NCBI RefSeq assembly: GCF_030247185.1
Contig: NC_080570.1
Span: 76,499,132-76,563,131 of the forward strand
DNA length: 64,000 nt
Direction: 5' to 3'
Source of the DNA: Malaya genurostris
Taxonomy: Eukaryota > Arthropoda > Insecta > Diptera > Culicidae
The position numbers and the translations under genes are program-made. Shown here in pieces: positions 10,298 through 21,176 of the stretch. Position 1 is the first letter of the stretch; each line of letters opens with the position of its first letter. Under the pieces are notes generated by a model that saw only the letters and a program-made list of their open reading frames with translations, was not told the origin of the DNA and made no database searches.

Positions 10298-11167
10298 CTA
10301 TAGCTCCTTACCACATTGGGTGAGAAACGAGAGAATATCCTTCAATTTTAGCTCCGCATACACAGACTCAACCATGTATGGAGAACCCAAAACCCGGATA
10401 CGTAGCTGCGTCAATGCGGGACAGTTACATATCAGATGATATGAAGTACCATAATCGCATTCACACAAATCACACGAATAATACTCAGCACGTTGAATAG
10501 TAGCCATGTGATAATTGAGTTTGCAATGTCCAGTCAGAGCTCTGACCAGAATACTACAATGTTGCTTGGAGAAATGCAGTAGACACTTTGAAATTTTCAG
10601 ATTTAAATCTGGTAGAAATGCTTTTGTCTGAGCGCAAGTTTGCAAGCTGCGCCAGTAGCTGGTATGTTTGGATGCAGCCCAAGAACGAATCTTGTGCTTT
10701 ATCCAACTAGTAGAAAGTGGTAAAGCTGGTTCAGGACCAACGAAATCATTCGTTGCACCAGCTCTAGCCAACTCATCAGCCCATTCATTTACAGTATAAC
10801 CAGAATGGCCGGGTACCCATAAGAAGTAAACAGCATTTGAAATGCTGAGGCCTTCAATTTGAGTTCGACATGCGATCACTAGATTCGACCGTGAGTCATT
10901 CGAACTGAGTGTTTTTAAGACTGCCTGACTGTCGGAACTAAAATAAATTCGTTTACCACAGATCCTCTGCTGAAGTGCCGATTGTACTCCACACAGAATT
11001 GCGTAGATTTCTGCTTGGAACACAGTACAGTATCTACCAAGTGAATGATACTGCTCTAGCCTCATTTCACGACAGTAGACACCAGCACCAGCACGACCAT
11101 TCAACAGAGAACCGTCCGTAAAACAAACTATGTGTTCATCAAGTTGTCGTTCCAGACAACCAGACAA
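10298..11167 (-). CDS. LINE RNase H domain (duplicate copy)
   Basis: A 289-codon open frame identical to 12975-13844. It encodes an RNase H with all four acidic positions in context: FTDGS, AEIYA, SDSQA and EWADELA, plus WVPGHSG. It lies in frame with the reverse transcriptase remnant upstream (11174-11593), separated only by one TAG. In LOA/I-type LINEs this domain removes RNA from the cDNA hybrid. It is not expected to be used alone here because the upstream part of ORF2 is missing. Confidence 0.85.
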   Translation of the reverse strand: MSGCLERQLDEHIVCFTDGSLLNGRAGAGVYCREMRLEQYHSLGRYCTVFQAEIYAILCGVQSALQQRICGKRIYFSSDSQAVLKTLSSNDSRSNLVIACRTQIEGLSISNAVYFLWVPGHSGYTVNEWADELARAGATNDFVGPEPALPLSTSWIKHKIRSWAASKHTSYWRSLQTCAQTKAFLPDLNLKISKCLLHFSKQHCSILVRALTGHCKLNYHMATIQRAEYYSCDLCECDYGTSYHLICNCPALTQLRIRVLGSPYMVESVYAELKLKDILSFLTQCGKEL

Positions 11168-11173
11168 CCATTC

Positions 11174-11593
11174 CTAACGAAGAGGATAGCTCACATTGAA
11201 TGTTTTGAAAGGAAAACTGCACGTGAGAGTTAGGTCACCAGGAGCGAGTAAATACTCATCCCACGTAACCATTTGAGACCACAAGCGAGTGTGGCTGGTA
11301 ACATAATCTAATGGGTTACTGTTCCAAAGCCCTGTAACCTTAAGACGGTATGCACAAGATAATGCTTCTTGTTTTAGGAACACATGTAGTGGTTTAGTGC
11401 ACAGTAGCGCCTCTAGAGCAGCAGTAGGAGTTGTCGTGAATGCTCCTGTCATCGCCATTAGGACCATCCTTTGAAGATGATTTAGCTTTGACTGAACTGT
11501 CGCGACTTCTCCTTTCTGCCACCATACAAGACATCCATATGCTAAAATTGGTCTAACAATAGTTGTGTAGATCCAATGAATATATCTGGGTTT
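11174..11593 (-). pseudogene. Reverse transcriptase C-terminus of the truncated LOA copy
   Basis: From KPRYIHWIYTTIVRPILAYG to the TAG at 11174-11176 it equals the C-terminal thumb/connection part of the 13851-15437 protein. The apparent start codon and first seven residues come from the duplication junction, not from the element. It has no catalytic motifs. Confidence 0.88.
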
Positions 11594-12177
11594 TGCTATT
11601 ATACATGGAAGCATGATTTGCCAATCCCAGTTGGTAGTTCAGAGCATAGGGTACAGTGCTTACAAGCCTGTTATCGTTTGTTCAAGCCCCGACCTAGGAA
11701 GATAAGTAACCAAAGAATCAGTTGCGGACGAATTCCACAAAAGGAATGTTAGACTTTGGATTCAAATTCTGGAATTATTATATCAACGTCGATGTTGAAA
11801 CATTTGAAAAAATCGTCACAGATTTTTCACAGGTAATCGCGAAGTACTTCCGTTTTGAATCAACCCGAAATTAAAATTTAGCGGATCTGTAATTCTGTTT
11901 CCGTCCAGCAGCGCGGATGTTCCTGCAATATTACTGTTCCTAGTCTATGATGATAATTCTCCTCCACTTCTCCGTTTGACAAATAATTGTCCATAATCCA
12001 ACATGCAATAAAAACCGAACTGTAAACCAATTTATATTTATATCAATTCAGTAAAATTGTGAACCTGATATGTTGCACACCACCTCGAAGTTGCCATCGG
12101 TGCTTGAAATACACAAGTTCGCACACTCGGCGATCAAAAGACTTTTTAAAAATTGAACTCATCTTCCACTGCTACTA

Positions 12178-12530
12178 TCTACCTAACAGCTATAGGCCTG
12201 GGGTATCCTTTGCTGTATCAAGCATACTTCTCCACATAACTCGGTCCATGGCTGCTCGTCGTCAGCCACACAAGGCACGGATGCTTCTGAGATCACCCTC
12301 CACTTGATCGATCCACCTTGCTCGCTGCGCTCCTCTTCTTCTTGTACCAGTCGGATTAGATTCAAGAACCATTTTCACTGGGCGGTCGTCCGATATCCTT
12401 ATGACATGCCCAGCCCATCGTAGACGTCCGATTTTAGCTGTCCGTACGATGGGTGGTACTCCTAACAGCTGTTGCAATTCGTGATTCATACGCCGTCTCC
12501 ACGTTCCGTCTTCCATCTGCACTCCGCCAT
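12178..12530 (-). pseudogene. 3' end of the RTE-like LINE, second duplicate
   Basis: Identical to 9501-9853 apart from position. In this unit the LOA element inserted at its right side is continuous, and RTE coding sequence resumes beyond it at about 16950. This copy is therefore the authentic downstream half of the interrupted RTE element. About 0.3 kb of RTE sequence (compared with the 54 kb copy) is missing across the LOA insertion. Confidence 0.8.
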
Positions 12531-12974
12531 CAGAATCAGGAATCAGAACAAATTGGCTCAAATGGCACGTTCCCCATGATATTTGGAGATTTGTGCCTTG
12601 CCATCAATTTGTTTTTAGCATCATTTTCCCGATATATAAGAGGGAAGGATTGAAAGGAAATGGTAAGGGTTGGACTAGGAGGATGGGAAAAATTGACGAC
12701 ACAAAAACACATAAAAGCAGAAGTAAATTCTGCACCCCTAAGGGATGCCGAACAATCTGCTGAGGATCACATTTAGTGAAAGCAGAAGGAAATTCTGAAC
12801 CTCTACGAGGTCCCGAACAGTCTGCTCCCGGAAGAATGCAGAACGACTCGCAGTATGTACGAGCAGAAGTAAATTCGGTACCCCCCAAAGGATGCCAAAC
12901 AATCTGCTAAACCCTATTCAAGGTGAATACAGAAGGGATTCATTCACTCCAGGAAGAACGATGAACCCTTCTGA

Positions 12975-13844
12975 CTATAGCTCCTTACCACATTGGGTGA
13001 GAAACGAGAGAATATCCTTCAATTTTAGCTCCGCATACACAGACTCAACCATGTATGGAGAACCCAAAACCCGGATACGTAGCTGCGTCAATGCGGGACA
13101 GTTACATATCAGATGATATGAAGTACCATAATCGCATTCACACAAATCACACGAATAATACTCAGCACGTTGAATAGTAGCCATGTGATAATTGAGTTTG
13201 CAATGTCCAGTCAGAGCTCTGACCAGAATACTACAATGTTGCTTGGAGAAATGCAGTAGACACTTTGAAATTTTCAGATTTAAATCTGGTAGAAATGCTT
13301 TTGTCTGAGCGCAAGTTTGCAAGCTGCGCCAGTAGCTGGTATGTTTGGATGCAGCCCAAGAACGAATCTTGTGCTTTATCCAACTAGTAGAAAGTGGTAA
13401 AGCTGGTTCAGGACCAACGAAATCATTCGTTGCACCAGCTCTAGCCAACTCATCAGCCCATTCATTTACAGTATAACCAGAATGGCCGGGTACCCATAAG
13501 AAGTAAACAGCATTTGAAATGCTGAGGCCTTCAATTTGAGTTCGACATGCGATCACTAGATTCGACCGTGAGTCATTCGAACTGAGTGTTTTTAAGACTG
13601 CCTGACTGTCGGAACTAAAATAAATTCGTTTACCACAGATCCTCTGCTGAAGTGCCGATTGTACTCCACACAGAATTGCGTAGATTTCTGCTTGGAACAC
13701 AGTACAGTATCTACCAAGTGAATGATACTGCTCTAGCCTCATTTCACGACAGTAGACACCAGCACCAGCACGACCATTCAACAGAGAACCGTCCGTAAAA
13801 CAAACTATGTGTTCATCAAGTTGTCGTTCCAGACAACCAGACAA
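12975..13844 (-). CDS. Open RNase H segment of the LOA/Lian ORF
   Basis: 289 codons in the same frame as the reverse transcriptase, after a single TAG. The catalytic tetrad is complete (D in FTDGS, E in AEIYA, D in SDSQA, D in EWADELA), and WVPGHSG precedes the last one. A Cys/His-rich tail follows (CDLCECDYGTSYHLICNCP), which resembles the Cys-rich end common in I/LOA/R1-type ORF2 proteins. It sits next to the 3' UTR. Confidence 0.88.
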   Translation of the reverse strand: MSGCLERQLDEHIVCFTDGSLLNGRAGAGVYCREMRLEQYHSLGRYCTVFQAEIYAILCGVQSALQQRICGKRIYFSSDSQAVLKTLSSNDSRSNLVIACRTQIEGLSISNAVYFLWVPGHSGYTVNEWADELARAGATNDFVGPEPALPLSTSWIKHKIRSWAASKHTSYWRSLQTCAQTKAFLPDLNLKISKCLLHFSKQHCSILVRALTGHCKLNYHMATIQRAEYYSCDLCECDYGTSYHLICNCPALTQLRIRVLGSPYMVESVYAELKLKDILSFLTQCGKEL

Positions 13845-13850
13845 CCATTC

Positions 13851-15437
13851 CTAACGAAGAGGATAGCTCACATTGAATGTTTTGAAAGGAAAACTGCACG
13901 TGAGAGTTAGGTCACCAGGAGCGAGTAAATACTCATCCCACGTAACCATTTGAGACCACAAGCGAGTGTGGCTGGTAACATAATCTAATGGGTTACTGTT
14001 CCAAAGCCCTGTAACCTTAAGACGGTATGCACAAGATAATGCTTCTTGTTTTAGGAACACATGTAGTGGTTTAGTGCACAGTAGCGCCTCTAGAGCAGCA
14101 GTAGGAGTTGTCGTGAATGCTCCTGTCATCGCCATTAGGACCATCCTTTGAAGATGATTTAGCTTTGACTGAACTGTCGCGACTTCTCCTTTCTGCCACC
14201 ATACAAGACATCCATATGCTAAAATTGGTCTAACAATAGTTGTGTAGATCCAATGAATATATCTGGGTTTGTGTCCCCATGATTTTCCAAAAGCTCGTCT
14301 GCATTGGCCGAAAGCCATGCAAGCTCTTTTAATCCTGAAATCAATGTGAGCAGGCCAATTCAGTTTTGAGTCAAGAATAACCCCGACGTATTTAACTTGA
14401 TCGACCACAGTGACCTCTGAACCAAAGAACTGTAACGGACGAGCTTCTGTGATTATCCTACGATGAGTGAAAAGCACCATTGATGTTTTGCCCGGATTTA
14501 CAGATAATCCAACCTGACAACACCATTGTTCAACAGATCGCAGTGCTTGTTGCATTAAATCAAAGAGAGTGTTAATGCTTATACCGGTTATCAATATATG
14601 GTAATCGTCGGCAAAACCATAAGTCGGAAATCCAAGGTTATTAAGTTTCCTTAACAAACCATCAGCAACTAGGTTCCATAAAAGTGGGGATAGTACACCA
14701 CCTTGAGGACACCCACAGACACTCAGCTTTTTAATCTCTGCTTGCCGAAGCGATGAACAAAGAATTCGATTGCTAAGCATTGCGTGTATCCAATTTGTGA
14801 TACTTGAAGGTATGCCATGACCACGGGCTGCTTCCAGAATTGAATTGAAAGACACGTTATCAAAGGCACCTTCAATATCTAGGAAAACTCCCAAGCAAGA
14901 TTGCTTTTGTGAGAAAGCTTTTTCAATGTTGTACACAACATCATGTAACAGGGTTGTAGTGGACTTTCCACGCTGGTAAGCATGTTGCATTCCATGTAGC
15001 GGATGCACGCCCAGACTAACATTCCTGATATAGTGATCTACTATGCGTTCCACTGTTTTAAGAAGAAATGAGCTTAGACTGATAGGCCTGAAACTCTTCG
15101 CTTCCTCATAAGTGTCGCGACCGCCTTTGGGAATAAATTTGACAATTATTTCCTGCCAGGCTCTTGGAATATATCCAGTCGCAAGACTAAAAGTAAGTAT
15201 TTTCTTCAAAACATGTTTGAAATGTTCATACCCTTTCTGCAGTAACACATCACCTTCATCAGACAAGTGTTCACCATCTGAAGTTCTTAAGAAACTGACA
15301 TTAAAGTCCTTGGACTTCGAAAGTAACTTATTTAATCTGCAAGCCTCGTTGAGACTAGAGACATTTGTGCAGAGGCTTTTCCAACCACTTCGCTCAGACG
15401 ATCGAAGAGCATTTTTGTAAGCCCTTCGAGCCGACAC
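13851..15437 (-). CDS. Open reverse transcriptase segment of the LOA/Lian ORF
   Basis: The longest uninterrupted open frame in the window, 528 codons. It contains the fingers/palm blocks in order: GYIPRAWQEIIVKFIPKGG (about residue 110), RPISLSSFLLK, GKSTTTLLHDVVYN, FLDIEGAFD, GCPQGGVLSPLLWN and FADD. A C-terminal thumb with RYIHWIYTTIVRPILAYG and HLQRMVLMAMTGA follows. The first codon of the open frame is GTG, and the real protein would continue from the endonuclease upstream, so this is not a separate gene. The role is target-primed reverse transcription. Confidence 0.88.
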   Translation of the reverse strand: MSARRAYKNALRSSERSGWKSLCTNVSSLNEACRLNKLLSKSKDFNVSFLRTSDGEHLSDEGDVLLQKGYEHFKHVLKKILTFSLATGYIPRAWQEIIVKFIPKGGRDTYEEAKSFRPISLSSFLLKTVERIVDHYIRNVSLGVHPLHGMQHAYQRGKSTTTLLHDVVYNIEKAFSQKQSCLGVFLDIEGAFDNVSFNSILEAARGHGIPSSITNWIHAMLSNRILCSSLRQAEIKKLSVCGCPQGGVLSPLLWNLVADGLLRKLNNLGFPTYGFADDYHILITGISINTLFDLMQQALRSVEQWCCQVGLSVNPGKTSMVLFTHRRIITEARPLQFFGSEVTVVDQVKYVGVILDSKLNWPAHIDFRIKRACMAFGQCRRAFGKSWGHKPRYIHWIYTTIVRPILAYGCLVWWQKGEVATVQSKLNHLQRMVLMAMTGAFTTTPTAALEALLCTKPLHVFLKQEALSCAYRLKVTGLWNSNPLDYVTSHTRLWSQMVTWDEYLLAPGDLTLTCSFPFKTFNVSYPLR

Positions 15438-16944
15438 GAATGCCCCCGACCCATCTCTGCGTTGGTGGTTCCAAGCTCTTCTGCATAGTTTCCTTAGTCT
15501 AGCAAGTTCAGCATTCCACCAAGCATTCCTCTAGTAGCTCGCACAATCCAAAGTGGACAAGCCTCTTCATATGCTGCAACTATGAGTGAATTTGTCTCGT
15601 CGACAACATTTTCCAAATCAATTGGGGTTTCAATTGTTGGTTGGTACCCGTAAAATCTAGTCACCAAGCCCTCTTCATAGAGGTCCCAGTTTGTAGATTT
15701 GGGATTACGATATGTGATAATATCAAATTTAACGTTTGAATGATCAAAGAATATGTACTTATGATCAGACAAAGAAGGTTCGAGCTCATCGGAGACGAGC
15801 CAATTCACCAACTCATGCGCAATTCTATCAGAGCAGAAAGTTACGTCCAAAACCTCCTCTCTTCCAGATCTCGCAAAAGTTGGACGGTTTCCTGCATTGA
15901 CTATGTGCAGGTTTGTACTGCTTACAAATTCCTTCATACCAGAGCCTCTCGGATTTTTTATCTGTACTGGCCCAAATGATATGGTAAGCATTTATGTCAC
16001 TGCCGATTATAAGCGGTAAATCACTTTTGCAGCAGTATGATACAACCTTTTTGAAGTCATCGCTTGGCGAAGGTTGGTTATGCGACAAATATGCCGAACA
16101 ATAGACATATTTTCTGTCTATGCCATCATTAGTCATACCAACTGTGACAGCACAAATATCCCGAGTTGTGAGCACCGATATGAGAGAAACATCGAGAGCA
16201 CTATTTGCAAATATGCATGCTCGAGGCATTTCACATGGATTAGTCATACCGGTCTTGTTGAAGGCAACAAAGACTGGGTTTAACAAATTTCCAACGTAGA
16301 AGTTTCCCTTTTGGAAATATGGTTCTTGAACCAAAACTATAGAAGCTTTACCTTCTTGCAGAAGTCTAGATAGATTCATAGTTGCTGTACGTTTATGCTG
16401 AAGATTGATTTGTGCCACCATTATCAATTAGAGTAACGAACATTTCACGTCCAGCACTAACCGTACAACAACTACAAGAAACCAAATATATTGGCTTATA
16501 ATCGCCTATAGCGAACCATGTAAGGATTTTTTTTAATGTTTTAATCATTTAAATCCCACGAATAGCGAGGAAAGAAGTCGTCCACTGTGCCAGAGCTTCG
16601 CTTAACACAGTAAGGGAAAACCCCAAGATATTCCGTTCACGACTGCATTGTTTAGCCTCCTGCAGCCATCCTGCCATCGGCACGGAAATACACCTTGACT
16701 TAGGAGTTCCTATTTTTGTGGCCTTTTACGACATGGAACGGGAAACCAGTGAATCAATTCTTGGTAAAAAATAATTCCGCCGGATGCCACACAGCTTACC
16801 TGTTTGGTGGACTTATACCACCGGTACAGGTGGACCGTAGCGTTATTCTTAGCCAGTTGGGAAACCGCTACCGACACTACACGGCTATCTAGGCTGCTCA
16901 GAGAGGGAAGTTGACATTGATGGTCAACTTCCATGGATGGCCGA

Positions 16945-18480
16945 ACATGCCAAAATACGTGTATGAATTTCTCTGCTGGTGTCATTATCGGCGGTCACCA
17001 GTGAGCCCAAATACACGAACTCGTCAATCACCTCGATATCATCACCGTCTATCAATATTTGTGGTGGGAGGCATAGTGTTTCTTGTCTAGAGCCTCTTCC
17101 TCTCATGTATTTTGTTTTCGACGCATTTATGGCCAGTCCGATACGCCTAGCTTCAGCTTTCAGTCCGATGTAGGTTTCCGTCATCTTCTTAAGGTTGCGT
17201 GTTACAATATCAATATCGTCAGCGAAGCCAAAAAGTTGTACGGACTTTCGGAAGATCGTGCCACTCGTGTCGATCCTCGCTCTTCGAATCACACCTTCCA
17301 GGGCAATATTGAACAAGATACAAGAAAGTCCATCACCTTGACGTAGCCCTCTCCGAGATTCGAAGGGACTCGAGAGCGTCCCAAATACTCGGTGTAGCAC
17401 ATCACTCTATCCATCGTTGCTTTGACCAATCGCGTCAGTTTATCCGGGAAACCATATTCGTGCATTATCTGCCATAGCTGTTCTCGATCGATTGTGTCGT
17501 ATGTCGCTTTGAAGTCAATGAATAGGGGATGCGTGGGTACGTTGTATTCACGATACTTCTGGAGTACTTGTCTTATCGCGAATATGTGATCCATAGTGGC
17601 GCGGGCTCCAGTAAATCCCGCTTGGTACGACCCTACGAATTCTTTAGCTATTGGTGATAGACGACGACAAAGGATTTGGGAGAATACCTTGTAGGCGGCG
17701 TTCAGCAATGTGATTGCGCGGTAATTGCAACAGTCTAGCTTATCGCCCTTTTTGTAAACGGGACATACCACCCCATCCATCCATTCCTGCGGTAGAATCT
17801 CCTCCTCCCAAATCCTAGAAATCATCCAGTGCAGCGCTCTAGCCAGTGCCTCTCCTCCATGTTTGAGCAGCTCGCCTGGCAACTGGTCATTGCCCGCGGC
17901 TTTGTTGTTTCTTAGCTTGCCGATCTCCTCACTTATCTCCGACAGATCAGGGGCTGGGAATCTGTCGTCGGCTGAGAGTGCACCCAGATTGATTCCTGTA
18001 CCGTTCTCTGTATCTTGTGCTTCGCCATTCAGATGCTCGTCATAGTACTGCTTCCACCTGTCGATTACCTTACGATCGTGAGAAGGTTACCACTGGTATC
18101 TCTGCACATTTCGGCCTGTGGCGTGTAGCCTCTACGTGAGTGGTTCACCTTCTCATAGAACTTCCGTGTGTCATTTGCGCGGAACAGCTGCTTCATCGCT
18201 TCGCGATCTTGGTCTTCCTGGTGACGCTTTTTCTTCCGGAAAACCGTGTTCTGTCTGTTCCGCGCCTGTCTGTATCGTTCCTCGTTCGCTCTAGTGCGGT
18301 GTTGGAGCATCCTCGCCCTTGCTGCATTCTTCTCTCCGACCAACTGCTGACATTCGCCGTCAAACCAGTCATTTCCTCGATTCGATAACCTCGCCTGCGG
18401 AGCATAAGTTTTGCGAGCTGGAACTCTGAGCGCAGGGTGAAGGATGATTAGTATAGTCCGCCATGGTATTGCCACTCCAC
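16945..18480 (-). pseudogene. RTE-like LINE, 5'-truncated central part (reverse transcriptase)
   Basis: Minus-strand coding fragments in order from the right: SNRGNDWFDGECQQLVGEKN (18475-18065), IGKLRNNKAAGNDQLPGELL, then 17882-17289 with NYRAITLLNAAYKVFSQILC, HPLFIDFKATYDTIDR and GFPDKLTRLVKATM. After a frameshift, 17400-16924 follows with GLRQGDGLSCILFN, FGFADDID and YLGSLVTADN. The apurinic endonuclease domain is absent because of 5' truncation near 18480. The left side stops at about 16950, where the LOA insertion begins, and the lost C-terminus appears at 12178-12530. The family (RTE/JAM1-like) is inferred from the LLN-YKV and RQGDGLS context. Confidence 0.82.
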
Positions 18481-21148
18481 TAATGTTTCTAATGAAGCAT
18501 CTTGGCTCTAGAAAAAAGTAAATCGATTGTTTCGTTTTTCAAGTGAAAGGGTTTCTTTTGATTCGAAATGGTTGAAAAGCTGCATGCAGGTATACGAAGC
18601 GTGCTGGACCTTGTATTTCTCAAAACATAAATTTTTTACTTCTGTCTGATGTCTCTGAAACTATTTCATCAATCAGTTCAAATATGTACACCATCTTTAG
18701 CCCATATACAAGTTCAAGTTGAGTTAAAAGAGTTAACATTGATTCGTTACGTTTTGCAACTTACATAGACTCCTCAAAAAGGGGAATATTGATTTTTTTT
18801 CGCTGAAGTTTATTTCGAATTTTTCCTTTATATCAGTTTCTGCAGATACTGAAATCCCTCTCAGCAGGCCGTTCAATTTTGTTGGTTTTTGAGCGCTTGT
18901 TGAACGACATATTGCACGAAATATTCGTTCAATTTGCTGGAACGGTTTGTTGTTGTTTTTTCTCTTGCAAAAATAGTGTGAAAATTAAGTGTTACCATTA
19001 CATAGAAAGAAAATTTGTTGTTATTCTACGTGAAGTAGAAGTATTGTGCAGGTATGTATTGTTAGTTTAAACAAACAAGTGGAGAAAACTTTAGAAATTC
19101 TGCAGTAAAACTAGTCCAACGGGGCTCCAACTCCTCATGTTAAAAATGGCTCAACAATGGACCTCTGTCTACCGGGTTTGTTGAACGAAAAAATGGCATT
19201 CGGTTCAACGGTCTGTTTCAAAATCGGCAAACGAAGGTCCCGAGTTGGCCTCCCGTTGATCGATTGATTGGACTTTCATTGGACCAATGATCCAACGTAT
19301 TGGACCAATGAAGGACCATCGTTGAACGTTTTTTTCTAAGTGGGATGCCATAAATACAATGGTGTATGGTTTTTTTTAATTCAGATAATCAGAGCTGCCG
19401 GAACAATTGCAGCGGGGTAGTTAAGGGTAGTATCTCTGAAATAATCTGTATAATGACTTCAAAAAATTTCCCGCAAAAGGCTGCGTTTGTCTACTTGGGC
19501 GAAGGAAAGGGAGTGGTTATATCTAAAGTCTAATTAGTCTTACTCTACGTTTAGCGTTTAGTTTTTTTGCGAATGATCATATTGACAATTAGATTCTTTC
19601 AGAACAATTGATTCTACTCTATTTTGATGCCTTCCACATATTTTTGGAAAATATCCTCTGAATGATTGTCAATTATGATAATTACAAAGTTACTTAAATG
19701 ATCAAATTTGGATACGAACAACCCCAAGATATAAACCTGGACAAATAAAACTATTTTATATCATAATGATTTTCAAGAAAGAGAACGTGCAAACTTATTC
19801 TTTTTATAAACAGCGATTCAAAAGAAGATTTTATATATTTTGGTCGAAAAACGTAAATGTGGAAAATGTGAATAACCGTGAACCAATAACCTAAGTAATA
19901 GTGTAATTTTATTGATACTTCTTTAAAAGGCATCGATAATCTTCGGAAAGTGTCTGAAAATACAATGGCAACAATACAAGGAAGAAAACATGTGAAACAG
20001 TCCGCACAAAATATTTTGTTACTATCATTAATTTTCACTTTTGCATATTACGAACCAATACATACGCAACATAATTCTTTTATTTTGCTCATATTGTAAC
20101 TTGATATTATTAATACATGAACGAACATTGTTATAGTTACAACTCATGTAGTGATAAGACTCTCGTTGTTTTGATGCAAATGATAATTAAGCTGAAACTG
20201 GCAGTGAACCAAGTTCAGTGAGGGGTCCTATTCAAATCATACATGTAAAATTGCAGATCAGCGTAACTTGAGTTTATCTTTGGTAGTATATGATATTGCA
20301 TCTAATAATTCTATATATGTGGGTTTTTGTAGCTCAATTGTACTAAGTTCAAAATCTGTTGAAGTGTTTTGTTCCAGATGGGACATCATAGCACATCTTT
20401 ATACTGAATCCATTTGAGCGCTACCGTTTTGTATGTATGCAAATAGAGATTTTAGTGTGCACACGACCCGTTGACAAATTAACACATTTTTAATCGTACA
20501 ATATTGAAGCTTCTGAATCAAGTTAAATGAGATAGACCCATCAACAAATCAACGAGTTACAAGCACTTCAAATTAGGTCCGAAAAGTTTATCGCCGATAG
20601 TTCTAAATTTTCCTGCTAGTTACCGGAGAATAACAATAAACAGCTAACTGTTTCAATATACTCAAGTGAATATGGTATAAACACACAGCACACATACAAA
20701 AGCGACTATCCAGAGAGTGAATGGATGTAACTTTTATCATCCACTCACTACTCAAATACCTTCCTCGGGTTAACTAAAGCATACATATTTAAGTTAAATG
20801 TTTCCGCATCGATTGGTTGTTAAATTATATCAATCCATCAACAAATGACTGAGTTATTAAGGGTCAAAATTATGACAGAGAAAGGTTACGCGGTTAGGTT
20901 TGGAATTTTGAAAATTGACATCCAGCCACATACAGTGAAGAGTACTGCATTTTCAATGCCAAAAATCAGTTGAAATTGTATATTGAACCAAATGCATAAA
21001 ACTTGAGAGTAAAGAATCTTTTATTGAAATTATCGTTTTACTTAAATTTTCAACACAAATAATCTATTGTTTCGTTCGCTGTATGGCAGGTAGTGTCATC
21101 TTGTTAGAACAAAATGTTTTCCGCACGTCTTATCAGAGCTAATAAAAG
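18481..21148. other. Long AT-rich stretch, no supported gene
   Basis: No convincing open frame. 19110-19340 is richer in GC and repeats phrases such as TTGGACCAATGA and GTTGAACG, ending CGTTTTTTTCTAAGTGGG. It looks like part of a repetitive element, but I could not find its other end. 18840-19000 shares the CGTTCAA phrase. The rest shows nothing. Confidence 0.35.
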
Positions 21149-21176
21149 TCATTTTCATTGACTCAAAATAGACGAA

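Larger units (their letters stand above)
8914..11590. repeat. 2677-bp tandem duplication, first unit
   Basis: This unit is repeated directly at 11591-14267 with a constant offset of 2677 bp. By eye I found one substitution (G at 9154, A at 11831). The junction at 11588-11593 and the outer edges share TTT, a 3-bp microhomology. The unit contains a degenerate SINE (family B), 0.4 kb of unassigned DNA, the 3' end of an RTE-like LINE, and the 3' 1.7 kb of a LOA-type LINE. The LOA reverse transcriptase is cut at the junction, so this unit is the secondary partial copy and the second unit carries the continuous element. Confidence 0.95.
9854..11590 (-). mobile_element. LOA/Lian-type LINE, 3' part only (cut by the tandem duplication)
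   Basis: Minus-strand element with its 3' end at 9854 (TGATTC-type tail). It carries the 3' UTR with three 46-47-bp units (10039-10231), the RNase H region, and the last ~140 codons of reverse transcriptase. At 11590 it joins the start of the next duplication unit, so the reading frame gains a false start (MLPCIIAK) from unrelated DNA. It is otherwise identical to the full copy at 12531-16932. Confidence 0.9.
11591..14267. repeat. 2677-bp tandem duplication, second unit
   Basis: Near-identical copy of 8914-11590. Its right end runs on without a break into the rest of the LOA element (GGGTTTGTGTCCCC at 14265-14278), showing that this is the original context on that side. The left unit supplies the original context on the left side. 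Confidence 0.95.
12975..16427 (-). pseudogene. LOA/Lian-type ORF: AP endonuclease, reverse transcriptase, RNase H (two frameshifts, one TAG)
   Basis: The ATG at 16427 starts MIMVAQINLQHKRTATMNL, with LVQEP (endonuclease catalytic Glu) and GSDINAYHIIW after it. A frameshift near 15950 moves the frame (NPRGSGMKEF, NRPTFARSGREEVLDV), and a second near 15530 restores it (WWNAELARLRK). Reverse transcriptase follows, 15437-13851: FRPISLSSFLLKTVE, FLDIEGAFDNVSF, PQGGVLSPLLWN and YGFADD (near 14605). One in-frame TAG at 13851-13853 separates it from the RNase H at 13844-12975 (TDGS, AEIYA, SDSQA, EWADELA). Motifs are otherwise intact, so the copy is quite young. Clade assignment rests on domain order. 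Confidence 0.9.
12531..16932 (-). mobile_element. Near-full-length LOA/Lian-type LINE inserted into an RTE-like LINE
   Basis: About 4.4 kb on the minus strand. The leader (16428-16932) begins near a 10-bp stem-loop (GGAAGTTGAC...GTCAACTTCC, 16906-16932). One long ORF region follows (16427 to 12975) with AP endonuclease, reverse transcriptase and RNase H, then a 3' UTR with hairpin-like units and a TGATTC tail at 12531. There is no ORF1. The single-ORF layout, about 1150 codons, fits my recollection of Lian-type elements in Aedes (LOA clade). RTE sequence flanks both sides, but no TSD is visible and about 0.3 kb of the target is missing. The ORF carries two frameshifts and one stop. Confidence 0.85.

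Noticed and set aside
11174..11614. 146-codon open frame as an independent gene with its own start
   Set aside because: Its start codon lies across the tandem duplication junction; the rest is the reverse transcriptase C-terminus.
15112..16283. Plus-strand open frames opposite the LOA ORF (for example 15112-15420, 15740-15979, 16074-16283)
   Set aside because: They are shadows of the conserved minus-strand LINE protein and have no motifs of their own.
18840..19340. DNA transposon with a CTAAGTGGG end
   Set aside because: I could find only one plausible end and no inverted partner or target duplication.
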